From positions 1 to 15,419 of the forward strand of contig DXVA01000073.1 of the NCBI GenBank assembly GCA_019408975.1: DNA of 15,419 nt, in the 5' to 3' direction. Within the stretch, counting starts at the first letter, position 1; each line of letters begins with the position of its first letter. This stretch comes from Lentisphaeria bacterium (GTDB lineage: Bacteria > Verrucomicrobiota > Lentisphaeria > Victivallales > UBA1829). The notes under the pieces were generated by a model. It was not told the DNA's origin and did not search any database. It saw only the letters and a program-made list of their open reading frames with translations. Made by a program: the position numbers and the translations under genes. Below are positions 7,268 through 13,703 of this stretch, piece by piece.

Positions 7268-7638
7268 GAGGGTACCGGGAAAAAAACAATAAAATTTTGT
7301 AGCGACTCTTGTTTTTATTCTTCTGAGGTTCAAATCCCCATTCCTCGGATCGGTTTTGAGACGGAAGAATGTGTGAGCATTTCTCCTGCGTCAAGAGTTT
7401 CTTTCTTGCCGCTTGCCTGGAGCTTTCACCATTGAGCGGTTGGCCTTCCGATATCCCGTGATGTTTGCGGAAGGAGTTCGTTTATCTGATGAGAGACATA
7501 CCACGCAAGACGGTTTTTCCCTGCGCGGTGCGGAGGAGGGCTTCAGCGAAAATTTCAAAGACGGCAGGCTTGTTTGCCGAGGTGCGGCGCGGCATCCAGC
7601 CTTTGGCTGCGGAGAGCATTCCGTATCATCGGAACAGG
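7268..7638. other. Gene-poor stretch between regulator promoter and transporter gene
   Basis: About 370 nt without a gene I can support. From about 7400 to 7638 it is open in two mutually complementary frames (plus from about 7413, minus from about 7640 to 7380), but neither has a convincing start with a ribosome binding site or a recognised motif. Two small hairpins lie close to the transporter stop codon (TTCCG/CGGAA at 7619-7634 and CAGCC/GGCTG near 7596-7610), with no T run after them. The part from 7268 to 7330 is A/T-rich. Confidence 0.5.
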
Positions 7639-9915
7639 CTATGCCCGCAGGTCGGCGCCGCCGGAAGATGTGACGACGAACGCAGGTGCCATACCCTCCA
7701 GCATGATATTGAACCGCTGGAAGATTTTATGGAACTCCTCATCCGAATCCGGAGGGCAGAGTCCGATGAAAATCGCGGAGGCGTCTGCGGATTCCCTGCG
7801 CAGAACCAGATAAAACGGCTCATCCGTCACAAAAACACAGGTGTTCGCTTTGATTCGGGCGGATTCCACAATGCTTTCCAGCTCGTCGCGCTGCCCTTCG
7901 GCATCTTTTTCCGTTTCCGCCACCCGCAGAATGCGCAGGGTTGTCCCCTGCCACAACGGATCGTTCACCAGAAGATTGGCAAGGATCAGCATCAGCGAGA
8001 TGTTGTTGGTGCCGCGCCACCAGATGTCCACACGCCCGCGGACCACGCGGCGGAGCAGCCGCCGGTAACGGTCGAAGTTGTGCATCATGACACAGCTCAT
8101 GTGAAGTGTCTGGATGGTGCGGATATGCCTGATGTTCTGGTCTATCCGCTCCTCATTGTCCGGAAATCCCATCATCACGATATTCGGCTTCAAAGGCCCG
8201 ACCAGATGTGACTGGAGGAAAATATAGAGCGCCTTGTCAAAGTCCTTGCAGACCACCACCTCGGGGAACACGCTGTAAATCTCATGCTGTTCCAGAATTC
8301 CGGCAAGCTGCCTGCGGTATTGATCGCGCATTCCGAACGCATCGCTGTCCACCCGGCATTCCACGAACTGAACCATGGAAATGATGCCGCGGTCGGATTC
8401 CAGCATCGTTGCAAAGTAGGGCATGTAGAACTGCGTTTCCGGGCGGCTCGAAAGAATCACCATCGTGGGGCGCCAGTTCTTCGGGTGAACCGGCGTCCGT
8501 GCGAGTTTATAGAGATTCATGCGGATTCTTGAATAGAGAAAGCCGCGGCGGGCATCCCCGAAATCCACCTCGAACTGACGGTGCTTGATATACAGGAAAA
8601 GCCCCCAGGCAATCACCAGAGCGGCTGTCGCCGCAATATAATCTATATAAAAGGCAACCAGAATACAGGCGACAAAACCGTACATTGCAATCGACCAGTG
8701 GAAAAAGCGGAAGCGCGGGCGGAACGAGGGATTGGCGCCATAGGACTCCACAAAAGCCGCAAGGTTTACCATCGCATAGGTCAGCAGGAAGCACATGGAG
8801 GCGATTTCAGCAACCATATTCATGCCCGTGCTCATGCCGGTCGGGCTCAACCCCTCCAGACCGCCCCAGAGCAGAATAAGGATCGTGATGATCACCAGAA
8901 CCAGAGTTGCACGGCGGGGCTCGTTATGTACGCCATGCCCTTTGGCTAGACCCGAAAGCTGGGGGAAAATACTGTCTTTGGCAAGTGCCTGAAGCACTCG
9001 CGGCGCGCAGACGAACAGCCCCAGTGCGGTTGAAATCGTCGCCGCGATCACGCCGAGAGTAATCAGGTATCCCGTGCCGAACGGCGCATTGTCCACGATG
9101 ATCTTGTAAGGATTCTGCATGAGGTCATCACGGTTGAATGCCGCGCCGTAAAGCAGAAATTCAAGCATGTAAAGCCCGCCGCCCAGCAGGATCGTTATGA
9201 TGATCCCGCGGGGAATTGATTTGGACGGGTTTTTCAGGTCGCCGGACATGTTCACGCCTGCCATGATGCCTGTCACGGCGGGGAAGAACACGGCGAAAAG
9301 ACGCCCGAAACGGGCTCCCTGCACCGGCTCCAGGTTTGCTTGAAATGTCTCCGGGCTGACATGGATCAATGCTCCGGCGAACATGGTCAGGATGCCGATG
9401 CCGAGGGCAATGAAAATCAATACCTGAAACTTCATCGCAAGATCCGCTCCGGTGAAAGTGATGATTCCGAGAATCAGCCCGGTAGCCAGCGCGATCACCA
9501 GGTAATAGGATGCCACGGAAGGGAAATCGCTGCATACGGCTTCGGCAAAACCGAGGATGTTGAAGGGGATTGAGATTCCCTGCGCCAGAAACAGCGTCAC
9601 ACCGATGGAACCCCCGAATCCGGGGCCGAGAGTACGGGAGATCAGGAAGTAGACGCCGCCGCCTTTGACCGGCGTATTGGATGAAATCGCGGAGATGGAA
9701 AGCGCCGTCGCCATGACAATGCTGATTGCAACGGCAAGAATGATCAGGGAATAAATAAGCCCTGCTCTCCCTGTAATATAATTGACGCGGAGGAACATAA
9801 TTGCTCCAAGCATTGTCAATATGGACGGTAAAACGACTCCGTAAAAGGTTCCGAAATTGTGTCCGGAATCCGCAGCGGCGATTTCATTTGCCTGATTATT
9901 GTGATCCGAAAGCAT
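7639..9915 (-). CDS. Cation-chloride cotransporter (SLC12-like, APC superfamily)
   Basis: A 758-aa membrane transporter. The first ~445 residues hold about 12 hydrophobic segments; the last ~300 form a cytoplasmic domain. Family hallmarks: TM1 GVVLPSILTMLGAIMFLR, the GGGVYFLISRTLGPGFGGSIG block near 85-105 and FPAVTGIMAGVNMSGDLKNP near 211-230. In the C-terminal domain NWRPTMVIL (near 480) and WWRGTNNISLMLILANLL (near 632) match the cation-chloride cotransporter C-terminal domain. Family members move Na+, K+ and/or Cl- across the membrane by symport; the ions used here cannot be read safely. The start at 9915 is chosen because GGAG at 9925-9928 sits 9 nt upstream; an ATG at 9924 would touch that site directly. 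The gene is single, with its own promoter, and divergent from an S24-like regulator that may control it. Confidence 0.88.
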   Translation of the reverse strand: MLSDHNNQANEIAAADSGHNFGTFYGVVLPSILTMLGAIMFLRVNYITGRAGLIYSLIILAVAISIVMATALSISAISSNTPVKGGGVYFLISRTLGPGFGGSIGVTLFLAQGISIPFNILGFAEAVCSDFPSVASYYLVIALATGLILGIITFTGADLAMKFQVLIFIALGIGILTMFAGALIHVSPETFQANLEPVQGARFGRLFAVFFPAVTGIMAGVNMSGDLKNPSKSIPRGIIITILLGGGLYMLEFLLYGAAFNRDDLMQNPYKIIVDNAPFGTGYLITLGVIAATISTALGLFVCAPRVLQALAKDSIFPQLSGLAKGHGVHNEPRRATLVLVIITILILLWGGLEGLSPTGMSTGMNMVAEIASMCFLLTYAMVNLAAFVESYGANPSFRPRFRFFHWSIAMYGFVACILVAFYIDYIAATAALVIAWGLFLYIKHRQFEVDFGDARRGFLYSRIRMNLYKLARTPVHPKNWRPTMVILSSRPETQFYMPYFATMLESDRGIISMVQFVECRVDSDAFGMRDQYRRQLAGILEQHEIYSVFPEVVVCKDFDKALYIFLQSHLVGPLKPNIVMMGFPDNEERIDQNIRHIRTIQTLHMSCVMMHNFDRYRRLLRRVVRGRVDIWWRGTNNISLMLILANLLVNDPLWQGTTLRILRVAETEKDAEGQRDELESIVESARIKANTCVFVTDEPFYLVLRRESADASAIFIGLCPPDSDEEFHKIFQRFNIMLEGMAPAFVVTSSGGADLRA

Positions 9916-9924
9916 GATCTGCAT

Positions 9925-9928
9925 CTCC
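9925..9928 (-). promoter_or_regulatory. Ribosome binding site deciding the transporter start
   Basis: GGAG on the minus strand lies 9 nt before the ATG at 9915 and 0 nt before an in-frame ATG at 9924. Normal spacing therefore favours 9915, which shortens the protein by three residues. Confidence 0.6.
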
Positions 9929-9956
9929 GCAAAGTAAGTGTTTTATTGTTGCCCTT

Positions 9957-9984
9957 AATATTGCAGAAGAAGGGATTTTGTCAA
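9957..9984 (-). promoter_or_regulatory. Promoter of the cation-chloride cotransporter gene
   Basis: On the minus strand: a consensus -35 TTGACA (9979-9984), a 16-nt spacer and -10 AATATT (9957-9962) preceded by TG-C, an extended -10. The predicted start is near 9950, giving a leader of about 35 nt. Confidence 0.65.
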
Positions 9985-10126
9985 GTCCGGCAAAGAGGAA
10001 ACTGGATTTTTGATAATAATTTCTATTTTTACTTTCTGCAAAACAACTTTTTAACATTTCCGGTGTCTGAGTAAAAAGAGGGCAACAAAAAAAACAGAAA
10101 GGTGTTTATCTTCAACAACAGAAAAA

Positions 10127-10151
10127 ATGAATGACTATTTTTATCATTCAT
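10127..10151. promoter_or_regulatory. Palindromic operator candidate in the divergent region
   Basis: Two perfect 8-bp arms, ATGAATGA (10127-10134) and TCATTCAT (10144-10151), are separated by 9 A/T-rich bases and end 2 nt before the -35 box of the S24-like regulator. The arm-to-arm distance is 17 bp. The lack of a following T tract and of an upstream gene argues against a terminator, so an operator for a dimeric helix-turn-helix protein is the better reading. Confidence 0.5.
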
Positions 10152-10153
10152 CT

Positions 10154-10182
10154 TTGAAAAAACGTTGCTGTTGTGTTATCTT
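10154..10182 (+). promoter_or_regulatory. Promoter of the S24-like regulator gene
   Basis: -35 TTGAAA (10154-10159), an exact 17-nt spacer and -10 TATCTT (10177-10182) preceded by TG-T, an extended -10. The predicted start is near 10189, giving a leader of about 90 nt. An in-frame GTG-type extension upstream of the ATG at 10278 would begin inside this promoter and is excluded. Confidence 0.7.
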
Positions 10183-10277
10183 ATGAAAGCAGGAAAACGC
10201 TTTTTTCTCAGAGGGATGCAAACAGGAAGTTTAGCTTTTCTGAAGATAGTCAGAGCGACAAACGAAAGGGAAAACAT

Positions 10278-10994
10278 ATGAAAGTCACTCCTGAAATTCT
10301 GGCAGCTATTGATAATGCCATTGATCACTACGGCAATATCACGCAGTTTGCCAAACATCTGGGCATCGCCCACAGCACCATTCTTTTCTGGAAAAACGGC
10401 AAGACCGGAAATATCAGTGGGCAGCTCTGGATCAACAAACTCCGTCACGAACTCAAACCTTTCATGCATGGCAATCCGTATGACAGGCCCCGCTACATGC
10501 TTCGTGAAGAATCGGCTCCTTATGCGGCGGAGCAGCCCGCAAAAGTCAATAAGGCGCCTCTCGCAACCTTTTCACAGATCGCCGACTTCGATCCGACAAT
10601 AGAATCACCCTTTACCTACGCAACGAATCTGGGAGGAAAAAGCGTACTGTTCGCGCGTGACGTAAAGCCGGGCTATTTCGCCCTCGAACTGGATGAAACT
10701 GCAAAGTGCGGCGATTTTCCCGCCGGATCGGTTCTTCTGGTCGCCAGCGGGGAATATGCGCAGAACGGCGATACCGTAGTGGCAAAACTGCGCGATACCA
10801 ACGAAATTGTGATTCGCCACTACTCGCGGGAAGACAACCTGGTCAAGCTTTCCGCAGTCAATGGAAACGGCAAAACATACGAGTGGGATGCAAAGGAAAA
10901 TTCTTCTTATATCGTATGGATGTACCCCGTGATTGAGATCAATCTTGATCTTGCGAACTACCGCTGGGTCGATGACAGGCTCGTAGCCAAATAA
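10278..10994 (+). CDS. Helix-turn-helix regulator with degenerate S24/LexA-like domain
   Basis: A 238-aa DNA-binding protein. Residues about 1-62 form a helix-turn-helix domain (ITQFAKHLGIAHSTILFWKNG). After a proline/alanine linker, residues about 115-230 resemble the S24/LexA C-terminal domain (GSVLLVAS near 150-157, NGDTVVAKLRDTNEIVIRHYS near 163-183). S24 autoproteases use a serine in a GDSM-like loop and a lysine in a VKR-like strand. Aligned by eye, these fall on Thr141 (in LDETAKCGD) and Arg180 (in VIRHY), so self-cleavage seems lost and the domain may only dimerise or sense. AAAGGG at 10265-10270 fixes the start. The gene has its own promoter and terminator and is divergent from the transporter, which may be its target. 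The sensed signal is unknown. Confidence 0.8.
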   Translation: MKVTPEILAAIDNAIDHYGNITQFAKHLGIAHSTILFWKNGKTGNISGQLWINKLRHELKPFMHGNPYDRPRYMLREESAPYAAEQPAKVNKAPLATFSQIADFDPTIESPFTYATNLGGKSVLFARDVKPGYFALELDETAKCGDFPAGSVLLVASGEYAQNGDTVVAKLRDTNEIVIRHYSREDNLVKLSAVNGNGKTYEWDAKENSSYIVWMYPVIEINLDLANYRWVDDRLVAK

Positions 10995-11016
10995 ACGTTG
11001 ACGCCGTCTCAGGCGG

Positions 11017-11050
11017 ACCTTCCGGCGGAATCATGCCGGAAGGTTTTTTT
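11017..11050 (+). terminator. Intrinsic terminator of the S24-like regulator gene
   Basis: ACCTTCCGGC (11017-11026) pairs with GCCGGAAGGT (11035-11044) across an 8-nt loop and runs directly into seven T residues (11044-11050). Confidence 0.92.
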
Positions 11051-11095
11051 GTACATATTCAAAACAGAAATCTTGTGAAAAAGCATTGAAACAAC

Positions 11096-11124
11096 TTGAC
11101 GAAAGCCGGATGACGGGCTATTTT
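11096..11124 (+). promoter_or_regulatory. Promoter of the ferredoxin gene
   Basis: -35 TTGACG (11096-11101), an exact 17-nt spacer and -10 TATTTT (11119-11124). The predicted start is near 11131, giving a leader of about 45 nt before the ferredoxin ATG. Confidence 0.65.
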
Positions 11125-11176
11125 ACCGGACTTTGGTTTTATATTTTCAAAACCCCAAAAACAGGAGGATTTTATC

Positions 11177-11347
11177 ATGGCAGCTAAGGTTGATGAAACA
11201 AAGTGCGTCGGATGCGAAGCCTGTACAGGCGCGTGCCCGGTTGAGGCGATCTCTATGGTCGACGGCAAAGCAAACGTTGATGACGGCAAATGCATTGACT
11301 GCGGTGCCTGTGTCGGCGAATGCCCCGCAGAAGCGATCTCCCAGTAA
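11177..11347 (+). CDS. 2x[4Fe-4S] bacterial-type ferredoxin
   Basis: A 56-aa cytoplasmic electron carrier of the clostridial 8Fe-8S type. Two complete cluster motifs C-x2-C-x2-C-x3-C-P are present: Cys10, 13, 16, 20 followed by Pro21, and Cys39, 42, 45, 49 followed by Pro50, in the usual pseudo-twofold repeat (KCVGCEACTGACP and KCIDCGACVGECP). Length and acidic composition fit the family, which carries low-potential electrons for enzymes such as pyruvate:ferredoxin oxidoreductase and hydrogenases in anaerobes. AGGAGG at 11163-11168 with 8-nt spacing gives a strong start. The gene stands alone between its own promoter and terminator, so it probably serves as a general pool rather than one partner. 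It points to an anaerobic or fermentative host. Confidence 0.96.
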   Translation: MAAKVDETKCVGCEACTGACPVEAISMVDGKANVDDGKCIDCGACVGECPAEAISQ

Positions 11348-11362
11348 TCGCATTTCAGACTC

Positions 11363-11400
11363 AAAAAAACGGAACCTTTCCAGTGGTTCCGTTTTTTTTT
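11363..11400. terminator. Intrinsic terminator of the ferredoxin gene
   Basis: AAAAAAACGGAACC (11363-11376) pairs with GGTTCCGTTTTTTT (11385-11398) across an 8-nt loop, so A and T runs flank the GC core on both sides. It terminates the plus-strand ferredoxin message and could work in either direction. Confidence 0.92.
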
Positions 11401-11422
11401 CATATTTCCATGCAATTTGCCC

Positions 11423-11450
11423 TTGACTGAAGCAAAAAACAGAGTATCTT
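11423..11450 (+). promoter_or_regulatory. Promoter of the tRNA-Gly gene
   Basis: -35 TTGACT (11423-11428), a 16-nt spacer and -10 TATCTT (11445-11450). The predicted start falls about 6 nt before the mature tRNA 5' end, as is common for single tRNA genes. Confidence 0.7.
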
Positions 11451-11462
11451 ACCACATCCCAT

Positions 11463-11536
11463 GCGGGTGTAGCACAGTGGCAGTGCACCAGCTTCCCAAG
11501 CTGAGTATGAGGGTTCGATTCCCTTCACCCGCTCCA
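11463..11536 (+). tRNA. tRNA-Gly, anticodon CCC
   Basis: A 74-nt cloverleaf with encoded CCA. Acceptor GCGGGTG pairs with CACCCGC, the D-stem GCAC pairs with GTGC, and the anticodon loop TTCCCAA carries CCC at 11495-11497, reading GGG glycine codons. The variable loop is 4 nt. The T-arm GAGGG-TTCGATT-CCCTT has one G-T pair. The only flaw is an apparent C-A mismatch at the top of the anticodon stem (positions 27-43), which most relatives pair as C-G. It has its own promoter; no clear terminator hairpin follows, although a T8 run lies at 11635-11643. Confidence 0.95.
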
Positions 11537-11941
11537 TATTTCAATCCGAATGCCGGGTTTCAATGCATAACGTTTCCGATTTGCTGCCGGCAATAAGAAA
11601 ATCACGGTGCAGGCGCCGGAAGGATGCAGGACTCATTTTTTTTCGATAAAATATCAAAATAAAGATTGATTTTTTTTCAGGTTGCGCTAAATTAATCGAA
11701 TCCCGATATGGGAAGCCTTAATCCGAAGATGGATTCTAAGTCGTCCGGTTCGCCGGATGCCGCTTCAATGCGGCTTGACACGCCCAAGAGGTTTCTGCAA
11801 AGGGTATGAGAGAACTTCCGCAAGCCGGAAGTCCTGTGCGTGCCTGTTGTGTTGTCAAGTCTTTTCGCGATCCCTCTCCTGATAAAGATTTCCGCTTTCG
11901 GTTTAATCTTCAACACACCTTGGAAGGGAGTTATCTGCGAT
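11537..11941 (+). other. Long leader before prs with a chain of hairpins
   Basis: About 400 nt without a supported gene. A promoter candidate lies at 11666-11693, and the transcript beyond it would fold into consecutive hairpins: TCCC/GGGA (11701-11713), CTTA-ATCC/GGAT-TAAG with a 2-nt bulge (11717-11740), TCCGG-TTCG-CCGGA with a stable UUCG loop (11744-11757), GCCGC/GCGGC (11759-11774) and ACTTCCG/CGGAAGT (11814-11832). Long-range pairs such as AAGCC (11713-11717) with GGCTT (11772-11776) and CACGC (11779-11783) with GCGTG (11838-11842) are possible. I do not match it to a named RNA family. It could be a 5' regulatory leader or a small RNA. Confidence 0.5.
11666..11693 (+). promoter_or_regulatory. 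Candidate promoter of the prs leader
   Basis: -35 TTGATT (11666-11671), a 16-nt spacer and -10 TAAATT (11688-11693). Transcription would begin near 11700, just before the hairpin chain, leaving a leader of about 240 nt to the prs ATG. Confidence 0.45.
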
Positions 11942-12919
11942 ATGGACGGTTATGCAAGAGACATCAAGCTTTTCAGCGGAACGGCCAACCCGACGCTGGC
12001 TGCGTCAATTGCCAGACATTTGGAAATGGAACTGGGACATGTGAACGTCGAGCGATTCCCCGACGGCGAAATCTTTGTTCAGTACATAGACAATCTCAGA
12101 ACCGCTGACGTCTTTCTCATTCAGCCGACCTGTAATCCGACCAATGAAAATATCATGGAGCTCCTGATCATGCTTGATGCCGCAAGGCGCGCATCCGCGG
12201 CAAGAATCACTGCCGTGATCCCGTTCTTCGGTTATGCCCGTCAGGACAGAAAAGACCGTCCGCGCGTGCCGATCACCGCGAAACTGGTTGCAAATCTTCT
12301 TACTGTCGCCGGTGCGAACCGCATTCTCACGATGGATCTCCATGCACAGCAGATTCAGGGATTTTTCGATATTCCCGTAGATCATCTCTATGCGTCTCCG
12401 ATCATGATTCCGTATCTCCGCGACCATCTCAAGATCAACGGCGAAGCCGTGATCGTCGCTCCCGATTCCGGAAGCGTGAAGCTGGCGCACTCTTTCGCGG
12501 ACAGACTCAACTGCGGTTTTGCAGTCGTGGCAAAGCGCCGTGTCAGTGCGACCACCGTGGAATCCTCTCACCTCGTCGGTGACGTCAAAGGGCGTGACTG
12601 TGTGATCTGCGACGACCTTACTTCTACGGCAGGGACGCTTTGCGCCGCCGCCGAACTTCTCAAGAAAGAGGGGGCGAAGAAGGTCTATGCCGTTGTTTCG
12701 CACTGTCTCCTGACCGAGGCAGCGCAGGAAAAACTGAAAAACAGCGCAATAGAAGAACTGGTGACAACGAACTCCGTTCCGCATACCGATCTGGAAGGCG
12801 GGCGTGTCCGCACACTCTGCATCGCCCCGCTCCTGGCGCGTGCGATCAAGCGGATTCATGACGGAGAATCCGTTTCAAGTTTGTTTCGCGTGAATCCGGA
12901 AGCGATGCTCTTCCTCTGA
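11942..12919 (+). CDS. prs: Ribose-phosphate pyrophosphokinase
   Basis: Transfers pyrophosphate from ATP to ribose 5-phosphate to give PRPP for purine, pyrimidine, histidine, tryptophan and NAD synthesis; cytoplasmic and oligomeric. The 325 aa are slightly above the usual ~315. Seen: KLFSGTANPTLAASIA at the N-terminus, ERFPDGE near 38-44, the FGYARQDRKDRPRVPITAKLVANLL catalytic segment (read near 98-122), MDLHAQQIQGFFD near 134-146, the KRR flexible-loop start and the PRPP loop DDLTSTAGT at 224-232. The PRPP loop is usually DD-x-I-D-TAGT or close, so Thr227-Ser228 is a mild variant. The start at 11942 is chosen from GGAAGGGAG at 11922-11930 and family length; an ATG at 11840 would add 34 unrelated residues and overlap a hairpin leader. 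It heads the rplY-pth-rpsF-ssb series. Confidence 0.96.
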   Translation: MDGYARDIKLFSGTANPTLAASIARHLEMELGHVNVERFPDGEIFVQYIDNLRTADVFLIQPTCNPTNENIMELLIMLDAARRASAARITAVIPFFGYARQDRKDRPRVPITAKLVANLLTVAGANRILTMDLHAQQIQGFFDIPVDHLYASPIMIPYLRDHLKINGEAVIVAPDSGSVKLAHSFADRLNCGFAVVAKRRVSATTVESSHLVGDVKGRDCVICDDLTSTAGTLCAAAELLKKEGAKKVYAVVSHCLLTEAAQEKLKNSAIEELVTTNSVPHTDLEGGRVRTLCIAPLLARAIKRIHDGESVSSLFRVNPEAMLFL

Positions 12920-12946
12920 TGCAGTAACGAAGGCAAGAACTTATTT

Positions 12947-12952
12947 TATAAT
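12947..12952 (+). promoter_or_regulatory. Possible -10 element before rplY
   Basis: A perfect TATAAT lies 20 nt before the rplY start in an A/T-rich spacer, but no recognisable -35 is found 16-18 nt upstream. It may give an internal promoter for the ribosomal protein genes, or be chance. Confidence 0.3.
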
Positions 12953-12971
12953 AACGTAAGGAAAGTAAGAA

Positions 12972-13658
12972 ATGGCAAAACAGAAACATGTGTTGAACGT
13001 TGTGACACGTTCCGAACTCGGCAAAGGCGCAGTGAACAGACTGCGCAAAGCAGGTCACATCCCGGCTGTTGTTTACAGCAAGGGCGCTGCTGCCAAAACA
13101 ATCTATTTCGGCGCGGCGGAATGGGAAGCTCTCCAGAAGTTCGAGCTCAACCTGATCGCACTCAAAGAAGGCGAAAATGAAATCCTCGCCCTGATCAAAG
13201 ACGTTCAGAATGATTTCATGCGCGGCAAAGCCTCTCATGTCGACTTCCTTGAAGTCAAACGTGATCAGGTGATCAAGGCAACCGTTGCGATTCATGCCGG
13301 GCACACCGCTCCGGTCGGAATCTCCCAGGGCGGGCTTCTTGAGCAGTTCGTCCATGAAATCGAGGTCGAGTGTCTGCCAGATGCGCTTCCGGAGTCTGTC
13401 GAGATCGATGTCAGCAAACTCGAACTGGATCAGGCGATGCACGTCAGCGAGCTTGTTCTTCCGGAAGGCGTCAAAGCCGCTTCCGAGGGCGATATCGTTG
13501 TCTTCCATGTTGTCGATCCCTCCAAGATCGTCGAAGACGTTCCCGAAACCGCCGCTCCTGTTGACGGCGCTGCGGAGCCGGAAGTCATCGGTGAAAAGGA
13601 AAGAGCGGAAAAGGCTGCTGCTGCGGCGGCTGAAGGCGACGGCAAAAAGAAGAAATAA
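12972..13658 (+). CDS. rplY: Large ribosomal subunit protein bL25 (CTC/TL5 form)
   Basis: A 228-aa protein of the long CTC form that binds 5S rRNA in the large subunit. Residues about 1-95 are the L25 RNA-binding domain (SELGKGAVNRLRKAGHIPAVVYSKG, FMRGKASHVDFLEV near 83-96). Residues about 100-185 are the TL5-type C-terminal beta domain (IEVECLPDALPESVEIDVSKLELDQAMHVSEL). The last ~45 residues are a low-complexity acidic/alanine tail ending in KKKK. AAGGAAA at 12958-12964 precedes the start. The order prs-rplY-pth is widespread in bacteria, which supports the assignment. CTC proteins are often linked to general stress in Bacillus; nothing in this sequence shows such control here. Confidence 0.95.
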   Translation: MAKQKHVLNVVTRSELGKGAVNRLRKAGHIPAVVYSKGAAAKTIYFGAAEWEALQKFELNLIALKEGENEILALIKDVQNDFMRGKASHVDFLEVKRDQVIKATVAIHAGHTAPVGISQGGLLEQFVHEIEVECLPDALPESVEIDVSKLELDQAMHVSELVLPEGVKAASEGDIVVFHVVDPSKIVEDVPETAAPVDGAAEPEVIGEKERAEKAAAAAAEGDGKKKK

Positions 13659-13690
13659 TGCTGTGCCGCACGGCGCGCTTCCCTGTGAGT

Positions 13691-13694
13691 GGAG
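13691..13694 (+). promoter_or_regulatory. Ribosome binding site deciding the pth start
   Basis: GGAG lies 9 nt before the ATG at 13704. The alternative in-frame GTG at 13689 overlaps this site and has no good site of its own. Confidence 0.6.
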
Positions 13695-13703
13695 ACTGAG
13701 AAT

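Noticed and set aside
7211..7333. A 41-residue N-terminal extension of the GntR/LacI-type regulator
   Set aside because: A strong promoter at 7238-7267 lies inside the extension, so the message would start after the extended start codon; the residues also do not fit the family.
7324..7340. A sequence resembling a tRNA T-arm (GG-TTCAAAT-CCCC)
   Set aside because: The stem has a mismatch, no acceptor or anticodon arm is found around it and no CCA end follows. There is no integrase or other sign of an attachment site.
7465..8211. A 248-aa plus-strand frame running into the transporter gene
   Set aside because: Most of it is antisense to the conserved C-terminal domain of the transporter, and no motif is visible. 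An AAGGAG does lie upstream, but this is not enough.
9859..10074. A 71-aa plus-strand frame in the transporter/regulator intergenic region
   Set aside because: It overlaps the transporter start and its promoter, has no ribosome binding site and looks like translated A/T-rich spacer.
11581..11643. A terminator for tRNA-Gly at the T8 run
   Set aside because: The T run is present, but only 4-5 bp imperfect pairings precede it, so no stable stem supports an intrinsic terminator.
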